Source: Pseudomonas sp. MYb60 (GTDB lineage Bacteria > Pseudomonadota > Gammaproteobacteria > Pseudomonadales > Pseudomonadaceae). From it: a stretch of DNA of 64,000 nucleotides. Position numbers and translations under genes: made by a program. Below, one piece after another: positions 27,867 to 36,658 of this stretch (position 1 is the first letter of the stretch; each line of letters starts with the position of its first letter). Under the pieces are notes generated by a model. The model ran no database searches. It worked only from the letters and a program-made list of their open reading frames with translations, and had not been told where the DNA came from. The stretch is from NCBI RefSeq assembly GCF_002979555.1, contig NZ_PCOZ01000002.1, forward strand, positions 372,001 through 436,000, written 5' to 3'.

Positions 27867-28145
27867 TCAGCGCCACTGGCGGCGCAGCTTGACCACCCCC
27901 ATTTGCATGCCGAACGGCCTGAATACGGCGTTCAGCGACTTGAGGGTCTGATTGCCCTCGCCATGCTCGATATGCACCAGGGTGCGTACCGAGATTTTGC
28001 ACATTTTGGCGAACTGGCTTTGGTGCAGGCCAGTGACCTCGGTGCGCAAGCGACGCACGGCCTCGCCGATTGGCAGCGTACCGTCGGCCAGCGCGGCCTG
28101 GATGCTGTCGATCAGCTGGGTGCGCTCTTCAATGGTCAGGCTCAT
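27867..28145 (-). CDS. HTH transcriptional regulator, HipB-like partner of HipA
   Basis: About 92 residues from MSLTIEERTQL. An Xre-type HTH lies in the middle (QSQFAKMCKISVRTLVHIEHGEGN). It probably neutralises the HipA-type kinase and represses the operon. The ATG overlaps the hipA stop (ATGA), so it is translated after hipA: the reverse of the classical hipB-hipA order. It ends in a basic, tryptophan-containing tail (KLRRQWR). The likely operators are the four repeats at 29478-29615. Confidence 0.82.
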   Translation of the reverse strand: MSLTIEERTQLIDSIQAALADGTLPIGEAVRRLRTEVTGLHQSQFAKMCKISVRTLVHIEHGEGNQTLKSLNAVFRPFGMQMGVVKLRRQWR

Positions 28146-29467
28146 TTCAATCCCCATTCTTTCAGGCGCTGTGGCAGGTTTTTCAAGGCAATGGCGGGAT
28201 GGTTCAGTGTGATGGCTGGCAGGCCACTGGCACTCAGGATGTCGGGCAACGCCGATAGCTGCTGCGCCGCCTCACGCAGGCTTTCGAACAGCGCCTGGCT
28301 GTCGACGAGCTCACCCAACGAGTCACACACACCGCGCCAATCCACGTCGCCCGCCCGCTCCAGCGCCCTCGGCCATTTGGTGGTACGCGTGATCCCTTCG
28401 TCATCCATCACCATGGGGGCCAAGTCGTAGATGGGGGCCAGGCGCAACCCGTTGGCTTGTCGAATGATCGAGGTGTTGCGCCCGTGGTTGTCCGAGTTGC
28501 CCAGGATTTTATTCAGCAAATCACGCTTGAGGTACTCCGCCACCAATGCCGGGACGTCATCGGATTGGCCGGCCTCTTTCCACAATTCGACCAGTTGCTG
28601 GATAACGTCACGATGGCTCATGACGCTGCCGGGAACCGTCACACCCGCCACGGAGTAGATCGACTCCACCGCATGACGCTCGACGCCCTGCGGGCTGACA
28701 TGCCGGTCAAAACGCTGCATCCACAGGCTCGGTTTGCTGGCCTCTTCCAGGGCCAGGCCCTGCGCTGCGACGGTGTCGATGCCCAAGGCCTGCAGGGCCT
28801 TGTAGTAGTGGTATTCGCTGCGCAGGATGTCTTGGTCAAGTTGCGTGCCCCTGTTCCGGGCGAACTTCACGAACCAGTGTTGGCGAACCTGCTCATCATC
28901 CAGCACCGCATCGGGGAACAGTAGGCCATCCTGGTTTTCGGTCAGCAGCAACTTCGGTGCCTCGCCTCCCGCGCCCGTGGCACCACCGATGGCTGCGCCC
29001 TGCTCGTAGGCATATTCGAGGAAGCGATTGTCACGCTGGATCACGTCCTGGCGCGCAAACCCCATGGGCCGGCGGCTGTCCAGCGTGCCCAGCGATTCCT
29101 TGATGCGCATATGACCGATTGGGGCCGGTGTGCTGCGCATCAGCAGGAACAGGTCTGCGCTGATATCGTCTGGTTTGTCCCGGCCAACATGCGCCATGAG
29201 AAACCGCTTGGCGGCACCTGCCGGTGCAATGTCATGCAGAAAAGCCGGGGCACCCTGGGTTCGACAACCCTCCCACTGCAGGGGAAGCCTGGCACTCACA
29301 GCCGTCGCAAAAGGCGTGGTGAGGTCCTCAAGGTGATCCACCAGATAGCCTTGTTCATACCCAAAACTGCACCGGCTATCGAAGCCCTGCTGCGGGGTAT
29401 CGAAGGTCAGCAGCATTGCGTCGTGCCATTTTCCTTGTAGGTATATTTGCAACGTCAGGTTGAGCAT
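28142..29467 (-). CDS. HipA-family toxin kinase
   Basis: A 441-residue Ser/Thr kinase fold; E. coli HipA phosphorylates glutamyl-tRNA synthetase and causes persistence. The N-terminal HipS-like part (about 1-115) is fused. Catalytic features are intact: VKFAR with the ATP lysine, GNSDNHGRN with the catalytic Asp and Asn, and APIYDLAPMV with the metal-binding Asp. The Gly-rich loop reads GGATGAGGEAPK and lacks the Ser that E. coli HipA autophosphorylates (S150). The HTH partner follows, overlapped by ATGA. The target here is unknown. Confidence 0.86.
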   Translation of the reverse strand: MLNLTLQIYLQGKWHDAMLLTFDTPQQGFDSRCSFGYEQGYLVDHLEDLTTPFATAVSARLPLQWEGCRTQGAPAFLHDIAPAGAAKRFLMAHVGRDKPDDISADLFLLMRSTPAPIGHMRIKESLGTLDSRRPMGFARQDVIQRDNRFLEYAYEQGAAIGGATGAGGEAPKLLLTENQDGLLFPDAVLDDEQVRQHWFVKFARNRGTQLDQDILRSEYHYYKALQALGIDTVAAQGLALEEASKPSLWMQRFDRHVSPQGVERHAVESIYSVAGVTVPGSVMSHRDVIQQLVELWKEAGQSDDVPALVAEYLKRDLLNKILGNSDNHGRNTSIIRQANGLRLAPIYDLAPMVMDDEGITRTTKWPRALERAGDVDWRGVCDSLGELVDSQALFESLREAAQQLSALPDILSASGLPAITLNHPAIALKNLPQRLKEWGLK

Positions 29468-29477
29468 CAGTGCACCC

Positions 29478-29615
29478 GCAATTTAATGCATTCTCAACAT
29501 TCAAATGAGCTGAGTTAACGCAATATAGTGCAGATACCTGTCAATTGCATGGCCTGAAAATGCATTAAAATGCATAAAATTGGCTTCGCGGCTCGTTTGA
29601 ACGCAATAAAATGCA
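29478..29615. promoter_or_regulatory. Four-repeat operator array upstream of hipA
   Basis: Four related 13-mers in one orientation: GCAATTTAATGCA (29478), GCAATATAGTGCA (29520), GCATTAAAATGCA (29562) and GCAATAAAATGCA (29603). Starts are 42, 42 and 41 bp apart, or four helical turns, so a dimeric HTH protein would sit on one DNA face. The array lies just upstream of the hipA start at 29467. Confidence 0.75.
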
Positions 29616-29735
29616 GACCACTCCCATCGCCTCGCGATAGAGACACCTCCTGCAAGCCGGCAGCCCAAGGGCTGACAGTTATCCCCCTGCCCCCTCGCTA
29701 AATTTCGGACCTCATTCACAAGAGGTTGGGAATCC

Positions 29736-30968
29736 ATGCCCATGACACCCCGCAGAATCATACTTCTCATCAGCCTTGCCATGGCCGCCAGCCTGCAACC
29801 CGCCCAGGCACGCAGTGCTACCGGGTACACGCCTCAGCCCACCGCTTCACCCATCGATAACTACTTCACCCGGCAAGCCACCACCCACAACGGCCAGCAG
29901 GTCGCCCGCGTGCTGGACCCTGCGCTGGGCAGACTGCTGCAATCGGGCCAGCTGACGTCGGAGCAGATCAAGGCGATGGAACAATATGCGGCGCAATTGG
30001 CTGCCCAACCCGGCGGCCTCGGCGCGGCCCTCGAACAATTGGCCGGTAGCCACAACGCCAACCTCGCCGCCGCCACCCAAGGCACTACGCAACACCTCGG
30101 CAACCGGTTGCTCGACACCCTGCGCGCACTGCCCAGCGACGACGCCGGGCATTTCTGGGTGAAGAACCTGGGCAATGAGGGCGACGTGGATGGCCAGCGC
30201 GGCAGCACCGGGCTCGACACCGCTACTCAGGGCCTGCTGTTGGGGGCTGACTGGGCAATCGATCACGCCTGGCGGGTTGGCGTGCTGGGGGCAAAATCCA
30301 CCGGCCGCCTGGATGCCCAACGGTTTTCGGCTGATCTGGACAACTGGCACTTGGGCGCTTATGCCGTGCGCCAGGACGGCCCCCTGGCCCTGCGCCTGGG
30401 GGCGATCTACAGCAGCCACGCGGGCAAGAACCAACGCACGATCGATCTCGCGGGCCGCAAGCAGACACTCCAGGGCCGCTACGACGCGACGAGCCAGAAC
30501 GCGTTCGCCGAAGCGGGGTACCAACTGGGAGGCGAGGACTACAGCATCGAGCCGTTTGCCGGCCTGGGCTACCAGCGCTACCAGCGTGACAGCTTCAAGG
30601 AACACGGCGGGGCGGCCGCGCTGAAGGTGCACGCTCAAACTCAGCAGAACCTGAGCAGCACCCTGGGCCTGCGCCTGGCCAAAGCGGTTCGGTTCGACAA
30701 TCAGGTGATCCTCACCCCGCACCTGAGTGCCGGATGGAAGCACCTCTACGGTGATGTTGAAAGCAGCGTGCGCCAGTCCTTCCGCGCGGGCGCGGTCGAA
30801 GACTTCAGCGTCCGGGGTACATCCCTGGACCGCAACAGCCTCAACCTGGTGACAGGGCTGGACCTGACACTCACACCTCGCCACGCCGTCGGCCTGGCCT
30901 ACACGGCTGAAACCGGCACCCACGCCAGCAATCAGGGCCTGATGGGCCAATGGCGAATGACGTTCTGA
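29736..30968 (+). CDS. Autotransporter-type outer-membrane beta-barrel protein with short passenger
   Basis: 410 residues. Signal peptide to about residue 26 (ending AQA), a short alpha-helical passenger at about 30-130, then an autotransporter beta-domain. The barrel opens HFWVKNLGNEGDVDGQ and shows GLLLGADWAIDHAWRVGVLG and alternating strands up to a C-terminal MGQWRMTF ending in Phe, the usual BAM signal. The passenger is far shorter than in classical autotransporters and has no catalytic triad I can see. It stands alone. Confidence 0.82.
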   Translation: MPMTPRRIILLISLAMAASLQPAQARSATGYTPQPTASPIDNYFTRQATTHNGQQVARVLDPALGRLLQSGQLTSEQIKAMEQYAAQLAAQPGGLGAALEQLAGSHNANLAAATQGTTQHLGNRLLDTLRALPSDDAGHFWVKNLGNEGDVDGQRGSTGLDTATQGLLLGADWAIDHAWRVGVLGAKSTGRLDAQRFSADLDNWHLGAYAVRQDGPLALRLGAIYSSHAGKNQRTIDLAGRKQTLQGRYDATSQNAFAEAGYQLGGEDYSIEPFAGLGYQRYQRDSFKEHGGAAALKVHAQTQQNLSSTLGLRLAKAVRFDNQVILTPHLSAGWKHLYGDVESSVRQSFRAGAVEDFSVRGTSLDRNSLNLVTGLDLTLTPRHAVGLAYTAETGTHASNQGLMGQWRMTF

Positions 30969-30988
30969 CCCGGATCAAATGCCAGGCG

Positions 30989-31014
30989 AAAAAAAAGGGG
31001 GGCACCTGCCCCCC
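30989..31014 (-). terminator. Terminator of the pyruvate carboxylase operon
   Basis: On the minus strand a 7-bp G/C stem (GGGGGGC / GCCCCCC, loop of 4) is followed by eight T residues. It lies 32 bp after the oadA stop. Confidence 0.85.
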
Positions 31015-31045
31015 CGAGGATTAAGCGGTAGTGTCGAAGGCCGGA

Positions 31046-32854
31046 TCAGCCTTCGATTTCAATCAGGATTTCGCCAGGGTTCACCCGGTCGCCCTTGACC
31101 ACATGCACGGCGACCACTTTGCCGGCGATGGAGGCCTGAACTTCGGTCTCCATCTTCATCGCCTCGGTGATCAGCACGGCCTGGCCGGCCTTGACCACAT
31201 CGCCTTCCTTGACCAGCACGTCGACGATATTGCCGGGCATCGCAGTGCTCACATGGCCCGGCTCGCTGGCTTGCTTGCGCTTGCTGCTGCCGCCGCCGAC
31301 GAACTCGTTGAGCGGTTCGAACACCACTTCTTCGGGCATGCCATCGATGGAGAGGTAGAAGTGACGCTTGCCTTCGGCCTTCACGCCGACACCGGTGATG
31401 TCCACGCGGTAGCTTTCGCCGTGCACGTCGATGACGAACTCGGTCGGCACACCTTCGCCACCGGCACGGGCAACGCCGCCGGCTTCTGGGATAGGCAGCA
31501 ACACTTCCGGCGCGAGGGTGCCAGCGTCGCGTTCTTCGAGGAACTTGCGGCCGATGTCCGGGAACATGGCGTAGGTCAGCACGTCTTCTTCAGACTTGGC
31601 CAGCGCGCCGATCTCACCGCGCAGCTTGGTCATTTCCGGCTTGAGCAGGTCGGCCGGGCGCACGTCGATGACGTCTTCGCTGCCGATGGCCTGGCGACGC
31701 AGTTGCTCGTTCACGGTGCCCGGCGCCTTGCCATAGCCGCCTTGCAGGTAGAGCTTCACCTCGTTGGTGATGGTCTTGTAGCGCTCGCCGGCCAGCACGT
31801 TGAAGAACGCCTGGGTGCCGACAATCTGCGAGGTCGGAGTGACCAGCGGCGGGAAGCCGAGGTCTTCACGCACACGCGGGATTTCGGCCAGCACTTCGCT
31901 CATGCGGTTGAGGGCGCCCTGCTCTTTCAGCTGGTTGGCCAGGTTGGAAATCATCCCGCCCGGTACCTGGTTGACTTGCACACGGGTATCGACCGCAGTG
32001 AATTCGCTTTCGAACTGGTGGTACTTCTTGCGCACGGCGTAGAAGTACAGGCCGATCTCCTGCAGCAATTCCAGGCTCAGGCCGGTGTCGAACTCGCTGC
32101 CTTTAAGGGCGGCAACCATCGACTCGGTTCCCGGGTGGCTGGTACCCCAGGCGAAGCTGGAGATGGCGGTATCGATGTGATCGGCACCGTTCTCGATAGC
32201 CTTGAGCTGGCACATCGCGGCGAGGCCGGCGGTGTCGTGGGAGTGGATGAACACCGGCAGGTTCTGCTCGGCTTTCAGCGCCTTGACCAACTCGCCGGTG
32301 GCGAACGGCGTCAGCAGGCCGGCCATGTCCTTGACCGCGATGGAGTCGCAACCCATGGCTTCCAACTGCTTGGCCTGAGCCACGAACGCTTCGACGGTGT
32401 GCACCGGGCTGGTGGTGTAGGCGATGGTGCCCTGGGCGTGCTTGCCGGCGGCTTTCACCGCTTCGATGGCCACGCGCAGGTTACGCACGTCGTTCATGGC
32501 GTCGAAGATGCGGAACACGTCGATGCCGTTCACGGCAGCCTTGGCGACAAAAGCTTTGACCACGTCGTCGCTGTAGTGGCGGTAGCCCAGCAGGTTCTGG
32601 CCACGCAACAGCATTTGCAGGCGTGTGTTGGGCAGCGCAGCGCGCAGTTGGCGCAGGCGCTCCCACGGGTCTTCCTTGAGGAAGCGGACGCAGGCGTCGA
32701 AGGTTGCGCCGCCCCAGACTTCCAGGGACCAGTAGCCGACTTTGTCTAGCTTGTCGCAGATCGGCAGCATGTCCTCGGTGCGCATGCGGGTGGCGAGCAG
32801 CGATTGGTGGGCGTCGCGCAGGATGGTGTCGGTGACAAAGATTTTCTTGGACAT
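31046..32854 (-). CDS. oadA: Pyruvate carboxylase subunit B / oxaloacetate decarboxylase alpha-type (carboxyltransferase + biotinyl domain)
   Basis: 602 residues from MSKKIFVTDTILRDAHQSLLA. A carboxyltransferase TIM barrel of the DRE-TIM type (about 1-300, DTILRDAHQS) is followed by the conserved PYC-type domain and a C-terminal biotinyl domain with the biotin-lysine motif EAMKM. With the biotin carboxylase subunit encoded next door it makes oxaloacetate from pyruvate and bicarbonate, as in the two-subunit Pseudomonas enzyme. It starts 11 bp after the pycA stop. In-frame Met at 32869 is a less likely start. Confidence 0.93.
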   Translation of the reverse strand: MSKKIFVTDTILRDAHQSLLATRMRTEDMLPICDKLDKVGYWSLEVWGGATFDACVRFLKEDPWERLRQLRAALPNTRLQMLLRGQNLLGYRHYSDDVVKAFVAKAAVNGIDVFRIFDAMNDVRNLRVAIEAVKAAGKHAQGTIAYTTSPVHTVEAFVAQAKQLEAMGCDSIAVKDMAGLLTPFATGELVKALKAEQNLPVFIHSHDTAGLAAMCQLKAIENGADHIDTAISSFAWGTSHPGTESMVAALKGSEFDTGLSLELLQEIGLYFYAVRKKYHQFESEFTAVDTRVQVNQVPGGMISNLANQLKEQGALNRMSEVLAEIPRVREDLGFPPLVTPTSQIVGTQAFFNVLAGERYKTITNEVKLYLQGGYGKAPGTVNEQLRRQAIGSEDVIDVRPADLLKPEMTKLRGEIGALAKSEEDVLTYAMFPDIGRKFLEERDAGTLAPEVLLPIPEAGGVARAGGEGVPTEFVIDVHGESYRVDITGVGVKAEGKRHFYLSIDGMPEEVVFEPLNEFVGGGSSKRKQASEPGHVSTAMPGNIVDVLVKEGDVVKAGQAVLITEAMKMETEVQASIAGKVVAVHVVKGDRVNPGEILIEIEG

Positions 32855-32865
32855 TGTTGTATTCC

Positions 32866-34281
32866 TCACAGGCCTGCGTGGGCGGCGATGGCGGCGGCGA
32901 TGGCCAGGGCCAGCTCTTCGGGTTTGCGCTTGATCGAGTAGTTGGTCAGCTCAGGATGGCTTTCCACGAAACTGGTGTTGAACTGGCCGCTGCGGAATTC
33001 CGGGTTGCGCAGGATTTCCTGGTAGTAAGCGGCGGTGGTCTTCACGCCTTGCAGGCGCATGTCGTCCAGGGCACGCAGGCCGCGGTCCATGGCTTCTTCC
33101 CAGGTCAACGCCCACACCACCAGCTTCAGGCACATGGAGTCGTAGAACGGTGGGATGGTGTAACCGGTGTAGATCGCCGTGTCGGTACGCACACCGGGCC
33201 CGCCGGGCGCGTAGTAACGGGTGATCTTGCCGAAGCTCGGCAGGAAGTTGTTCTTCGGGTCTTCGGCGTTGATACGGAACTGCAACGCGAAACCACGGTG
33301 GTGGATGTCTTCCTGTTTGACCGACAGCGGCAGGCCCGAAGCGATGCGGATCTGCTCACGGACGATGTCGATCCCGGTGATTTCCTCGGTGATGGTGTGT
33401 TCCACCTGCACCCGAGTGTTCATCTCCATGAAGTACACCTCGCCCTCGGCGAGCAGGAACTCCACGGTCCCGGCGTTCTCGTAGCCCACGGCCTTGGCCG
33501 CACGCACCGACAGGTCGCCGATGTAGGCGCGCTGTTCAGGGGTCAGTTGCGGGCTTGGGGCGATTTCGATGAGCTTCTGGTTACGGCGCTGGATCGAGCA
33601 ATCGCGCTCGAACAAATGCACCACGTTGCCAAAGCTGTCACCGAGGATCTGCGCCTCGATGTGCTTGGGATTGACGATGCATTTTTCCAGGAACACTTCC
33701 GCCGACCCGAAGGCCTTGGTGGCCTCGGAAATCACGCGAGGGAAGGCTTGTTCAAGTTCTTCGCGGCTGTTGCAACGACGTATACCGCGACCGCCACCAC
33801 CGGAGGTGGCCTTGAGCATCACCGGGTAACCAATGCGGTCGCCTTCGGTGAGGGCCTCGGCGATGTCGGCGACGTTGCCTTCGGTGCCGGGAGTAACCGG
33901 TACGCCAGCCTTGATCATGCTGCGGCGAGCTTCGGTCTTGTCGCCCATGCGGCGGATCACTTCAGCGGCAGGACCGATGAATTTGATCCCGCGTTCGGCA
34001 CAGATGTCTGCCAGTTCGGCGTTTTCCGACAGGAAACCGTAGCCGGGGTGCAATGCATCACAACCGGTTTCCACCGCCAGGTTCACCAGCTTGCGCGGGT
34101 TCAGGTAACCGGCCAGGGGCTCGGCACCAATGCTGTGGGCTTCGTCGGCACGTTTGACGTGCAACGCGTGCCGGTCGGCGTCGGAGTAGACCGCGACCGA
34201 GCGAATGCCCATCTCGGCGCAGGCACGCACGATTCGTACGGCAATTTCACCACGGTTGGCGATCAGGATCTTTTTTATCAC
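32866..34281 (-). CDS. pycA: Pyruvate carboxylase subunit A (biotin carboxylase)
   Basis: 471 residues of the biotin carboxylase/ATP-grasp family, closely resembling AccC. The start is MIKKILIANRGEIAVRIVRA. The ATP-binding glycine loop is KATSGGGGRGIR, and MNTRVQVEHTITEEITGIDIV is the active-site signature. It is the first gene of the operon with oadA and divergent from pycR. Pairing with a carboxyltransferase subunit rather than accB shows it belongs to pyruvate carboxylase. Confidence 0.94.
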   Translation of the reverse strand: MIKKILIANRGEIAVRIVRACAEMGIRSVAVYSDADRHALHVKRADEAHSIGAEPLAGYLNPRKLVNLAVETGCDALHPGYGFLSENAELADICAERGIKFIGPAAEVIRRMGDKTEARRSMIKAGVPVTPGTEGNVADIAEALTEGDRIGYPVMLKATSGGGGRGIRRCNSREELEQAFPRVISEATKAFGSAEVFLEKCIVNPKHIEAQILGDSFGNVVHLFERDCSIQRRNQKLIEIAPSPQLTPEQRAYIGDLSVRAAKAVGYENAGTVEFLLAEGEVYFMEMNTRVQVEHTITEEITGIDIVREQIRIASGLPLSVKQEDIHHRGFALQFRINAEDPKNNFLPSFGKITRYYAPGGPGVRTDTAIYTGYTIPPFYDSMCLKLVVWALTWEEAMDRGLRALDDMRLQGVKTTAAYYQEILRNPEFRSGQFNTSFVESHPELTNYSIKRKPEELALAIAAAIAAHAGL

Positions 34282-34404
34282 TTGGAAATTCCCTTGAGCC
34301 GATTGCTGCGTTCTTCGACCCGCTAGACCCGGGTCGGCGCGTGACCAAATGTTTCATGACAGTCGCGAGACACACACTAAGCCGGCCGAGGGATTAACAA
34401 AAAT

Positions 34405-34440
34405 CAATAATTATTGGGTCGTGCATAAGTAAAGACTTAT
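34405..34440. promoter_or_regulatory. Two palindromes in the pycA-pycR gap
   Basis: CAATAATTATTG (34405-34416) is a perfect 12-bp palindrome. ATAAGT-AAAG-ACTTAT (34425-34440) is a second perfect inverted repeat 8 bp on. They lie in the 195-bp divergent gap and are good candidates for PycR binding. Confidence 0.6.
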
Positions 34441-34476
34441 AGTTGGCCCTTCAGGTTTGGCGGGAGCGGTCTAAAA

Positions 34477-35451
34477 ATGCGTAAGTCATTGATGCGTATG
34501 ACATTGCGTCAATTGCAGATCTTCAATGAAGTGTGCGATTTGCGCTCCTACAGCCGCGCTGCCGAGGAAATGTCGCTCACGCAACCGGCCGTCAGCCTGC
34601 AAATTCGTCAGTTGGAAGAGCTGATTGGCCAGCCATTGTTCGACTATGTCGGCAAAAAGCTCTACATGACCGAGGCCGCTGAAGCCCTGCAGCGGGCCAG
34701 CCGCGATATCTTCGGGCGCCTGGAAAACCTCGACATGCAGTTATCGGACATGCAGGGTTCGCTGCAAGGCCAGTTGAAGCTGGCGATCGAGTCCAGCGCC
34801 AAGTATTTCGTGCCGCACCTGTTTGCCGCCTTCAAGCGCCAGCATCCCGAAGTGCAACTGCACCTGACGGTGGTCAACCGCGCCCAGGTGATTCGCCGGC
34901 TCTCGGACAACCGCGATGACCTGGTGATCATGTCCATGGTGCCCCAGGACATGGGCCTGGAATTCCTGCCATTCCTCAACAATCCGATCGTCGCCGTGGC
35001 GCCACCCGATCACCCGCTGAGCCTGCAAGGTCCGCTGCGCCTGCAGGACCTGGAACCCTACACGCTGCTGCTGCGCGAGCCGGGCTCCGGCACGCGGCTG
35101 GCCTGCGAGGAATATTTCAAAGAGAAGCGCGTGCACTTCACCCAGACGGTGGAAGTGGCCTCGGCCGAGGCGCAGCGTGAATGTGTGTGCGCAGGACTGG
35201 GCGTAGCTTTGCTGACTCGCCACGCGGTCAACATGGAGCTGGCCACCGGCGGGCTCAAAGAGCTGCCGGTGGAGGAACTGCCGCTGTACCGCAGTTGGTG
35301 CCTGGTACAGGCCAAGGCCAAGCGCCTGTCACCGGTGGCTCACGCGTTCCTGGGCTTTATCCGCAGCGAACGGGTGCAGATCAGCGCGCTGGCTGAGCGT
35401 TTCGCTGGGCAGCCACGGGTGCCTGCCAATGCAGTTCCGGATAGTCACTGA
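34477..35451 (+). CDS. pycR: LysR-family regulator PycR
   Basis: About 324 residues; a start five codons later (MRMTLRQ, 34492) is equally possible. The winged HTH at about 8-68 (SYSRAAEEMSLTQPAVSLQIRQLEEL) is followed by a LysR effector domain. It is divergent from pycA-oadA, as PycR is in P. aeruginosa, and probably controls pyruvate carboxylase. Its last 71 bp overlap, antisense, the small gene at 35381-35578. Confidence 0.88.
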   Translation: MRKSLMRMTLRQLQIFNEVCDLRSYSRAAEEMSLTQPAVSLQIRQLEELIGQPLFDYVGKKLYMTEAAEALQRASRDIFGRLENLDMQLSDMQGSLQGQLKLAIESSAKYFVPHLFAAFKRQHPEVQLHLTVVNRAQVIRRLSDNRDDLVIMSMVPQDMGLEFLPFLNNPIVAVAPPDHPLSLQGPLRLQDLEPYTLLLREPGSGTRLACEEYFKEKRVHFTQTVEVASAEAQRECVCAGLGVALLTRHAVNMELATGGLKELPVEELPLYRSWCLVQAKAKRLSPVAHAFLGFIRSERVQISALAERFAGQPRVPANAVPDSH

Positions 35452-35578
35452 TGCTCTGGAGCAATTGGCGCTCCTCGCAACGGTCTTCGATTGCGCGACG
35501 GAACGCCATACGGCGCTGGTCTTCCTGCTGACGACGGGTTTTTACGGCGCTGTTGCTGTCTTCGTAGGGACGGGCCAT
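35381..35578 (-). CDS. Small charged protein, PA3496-family-like
   Basis: 65 residues beginning MARPYEDSNSAVKTRRQQED, then RRMAFRRAIEDRCEERQL and a proline/alanine tail. The charged RRQ-EDQRRM-RRAIED core resembles the small Pseudomonas proteins annotated as PA3496 family, which I recall only approximately. No signal peptide or membrane segment is seen. The start at 35578 gives the family-like N-terminus; the longer reading runs into a REP. Its 3' end overlaps the pycR 3' end by 71 bp. Confidence 0.6.
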   Translation of the reverse strand: MARPYEDSNSAVKTRRQQEDQRRMAFRRAIEDRCEERQLLQSISDYPELHWQAPVAAQRNAQPAR

Positions 35579-35689
35579 TTCGAGTCTCCCAATGCGAGTA
35601 CGGGAGTTCAGGATGGGCTTGGGCGATGACGGTTTAGCGGCGCGGGGATGACAGGACGATGAATATTCCTGACCTGTTGGAAATCCAAA

Positions 35690-35717
35690 TGTGGGAGGGG
35701 GCTTGCCCCCTCCCACA
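35690..35717. repeat. REP-type palindrome (perfect copy)
   Basis: A perfect palindrome with TGTGGGAGGG and CCCTCCCACA ends and a GGCTTGCC centre, between the small gene and hexR. Same family as the copy at 461. Confidence 0.85.
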
Positions 35718-35730
35718 TGTTGCCCTGGGA

Positions 35731-36597
35731 TCAGTCGTCGAGGGCTTTGACGGACTTGGGCGACAGACGCAGGCTGCGCAAGCTGCGCTTCACGCTCTTG
35801 AGGTGGTTGACCAGGCTCGGGCCGCGCGCCATGGCCACGCCCATTGCCAGCACGTCGATCACCACCAGATGGGCGATCCGCGAGGTCAGTGGCGTGTAGA
35901 TCTCGGTGTCTTCATGCACGTCGATCGCCAGGTTGACCGTGGACAGCTCCGCCAGTGGCGTCTGGCTCGGGCACAGGGTGATCAGCGTCGCGCCGCTTTC
36001 ACGCACCAGGTTGGCGGTGATCAGCAGGTCCTTGGAGCGGCCGGACTGGGAAATGCAGATTGCCACGTCGGTAGGCTTCAACGTCACCGCCGACATCGCC
36101 TGCATGTGCGGGTCGCTGTAGGCCGCTGCCGTCAGCAGCAGTCGGAAGAATTTGTGCTGGGCGTCGGCCGCCACCGCGCCGGAAGCGCCAAAGCCATAGA
36201 ACTCCACGCGCTGGGCCTGGGACATGGCCGTCACGGCTTTTTGCAGCTCGATCGGGTCGAGCTTTTCGCGCACCTCCATCAGGGTGTGCAGCGTGGTGTC
36301 GAAGATTTTCAGGCTGTAGTCGGCGACGGAGTCGTCTTCATGGATCGCAAACTGCCCGAAGCTCGCACCGGCCGCCAGGCTCTGGGCCAGCTTGAGCTTG
36401 AGGTCCTGGAACCCGGAGCAACCGATGGCACGGCAAAAACGCACGATGGTCGGCTCGCTGATGCCCACACTGTGGGCCAGGTCGGCCATGGAACTGTGCA
36501 TCACGGCCGCAGGGTCAAGCAGCACGTGATCGGCAACCTTGAGTTCCGATTTGCGTAACAGGTGGCGCGACTGGGCGATATGTTGCAACAGGTTCAA
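35731..36597 (-). CDS. hexR: HexR-type MurR/RpiR family transcriptional regulator
   Basis: 288 residues: an RpiR-type N-terminal HTH (about 1-77, SVGISEPTIVRFCRAIGC) and a C-terminal SIS sugar-phosphate domain (about 120-255, FYGFGASGAVAADAQHKFF). HexR senses 2-keto-3-deoxy-6-phosphogluconate and represses central glucose genes. A perfect HexR-type operator lies 45 bp upstream. The usual zwf neighbour is absent here: the next gene upstream encodes a c-di-GMP protein on the same strand. It may therefore be a HexR paralogue. Confidence 0.85.
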   Translation of the reverse strand: MNLLQHIAQSRHLLRKSELKVADHVLLDPAAVMHSSMADLAHSVGISEPTIVRFCRAIGCSGFQDLKLKLAQSLAAGASFGQFAIHEDDSVADYSLKIFDTTLHTLMEVREKLDPIELQKAVTAMSQAQRVEFYGFGASGAVAADAQHKFFRLLLTAAAYSDPHMQAMSAVTLKPTDVAICISQSGRSKDLLITANLVRESGATLITLCPSQTPLAELSTVNLAIDVHEDTEIYTPLTSRIAHLVVIDVLAMGVAMARGPSLVNHLKSVKRSLRSLRLSPKSVKALDD

Positions 36598-36641
36598 AGG
36601 GCAGGACTCTTGTTATGGGCAGGGCCAGGGATGTAGCAAGC

Positions 36642-36658
36642 TTGTAGTTATACTACAA
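36642..36658. promoter_or_regulatory. HexR operator
   Basis: TTGTAGTTATACTACAA is a perfect 7-bp inverted repeat around TAT. It fits the gammaproteobacterial HexR motif TGTARTwwwAYTACA exactly. It lies upstream of hexR and suggests autoregulation. Confidence 0.8.

Noticed and set aside
31031..32749. A plus-strand open frame of 572 codons opposite oadA
   Set aside because: The opposite strand encodes a certain carboxyltransferase with a biotin motif; the plus frame has shadow-like composition.
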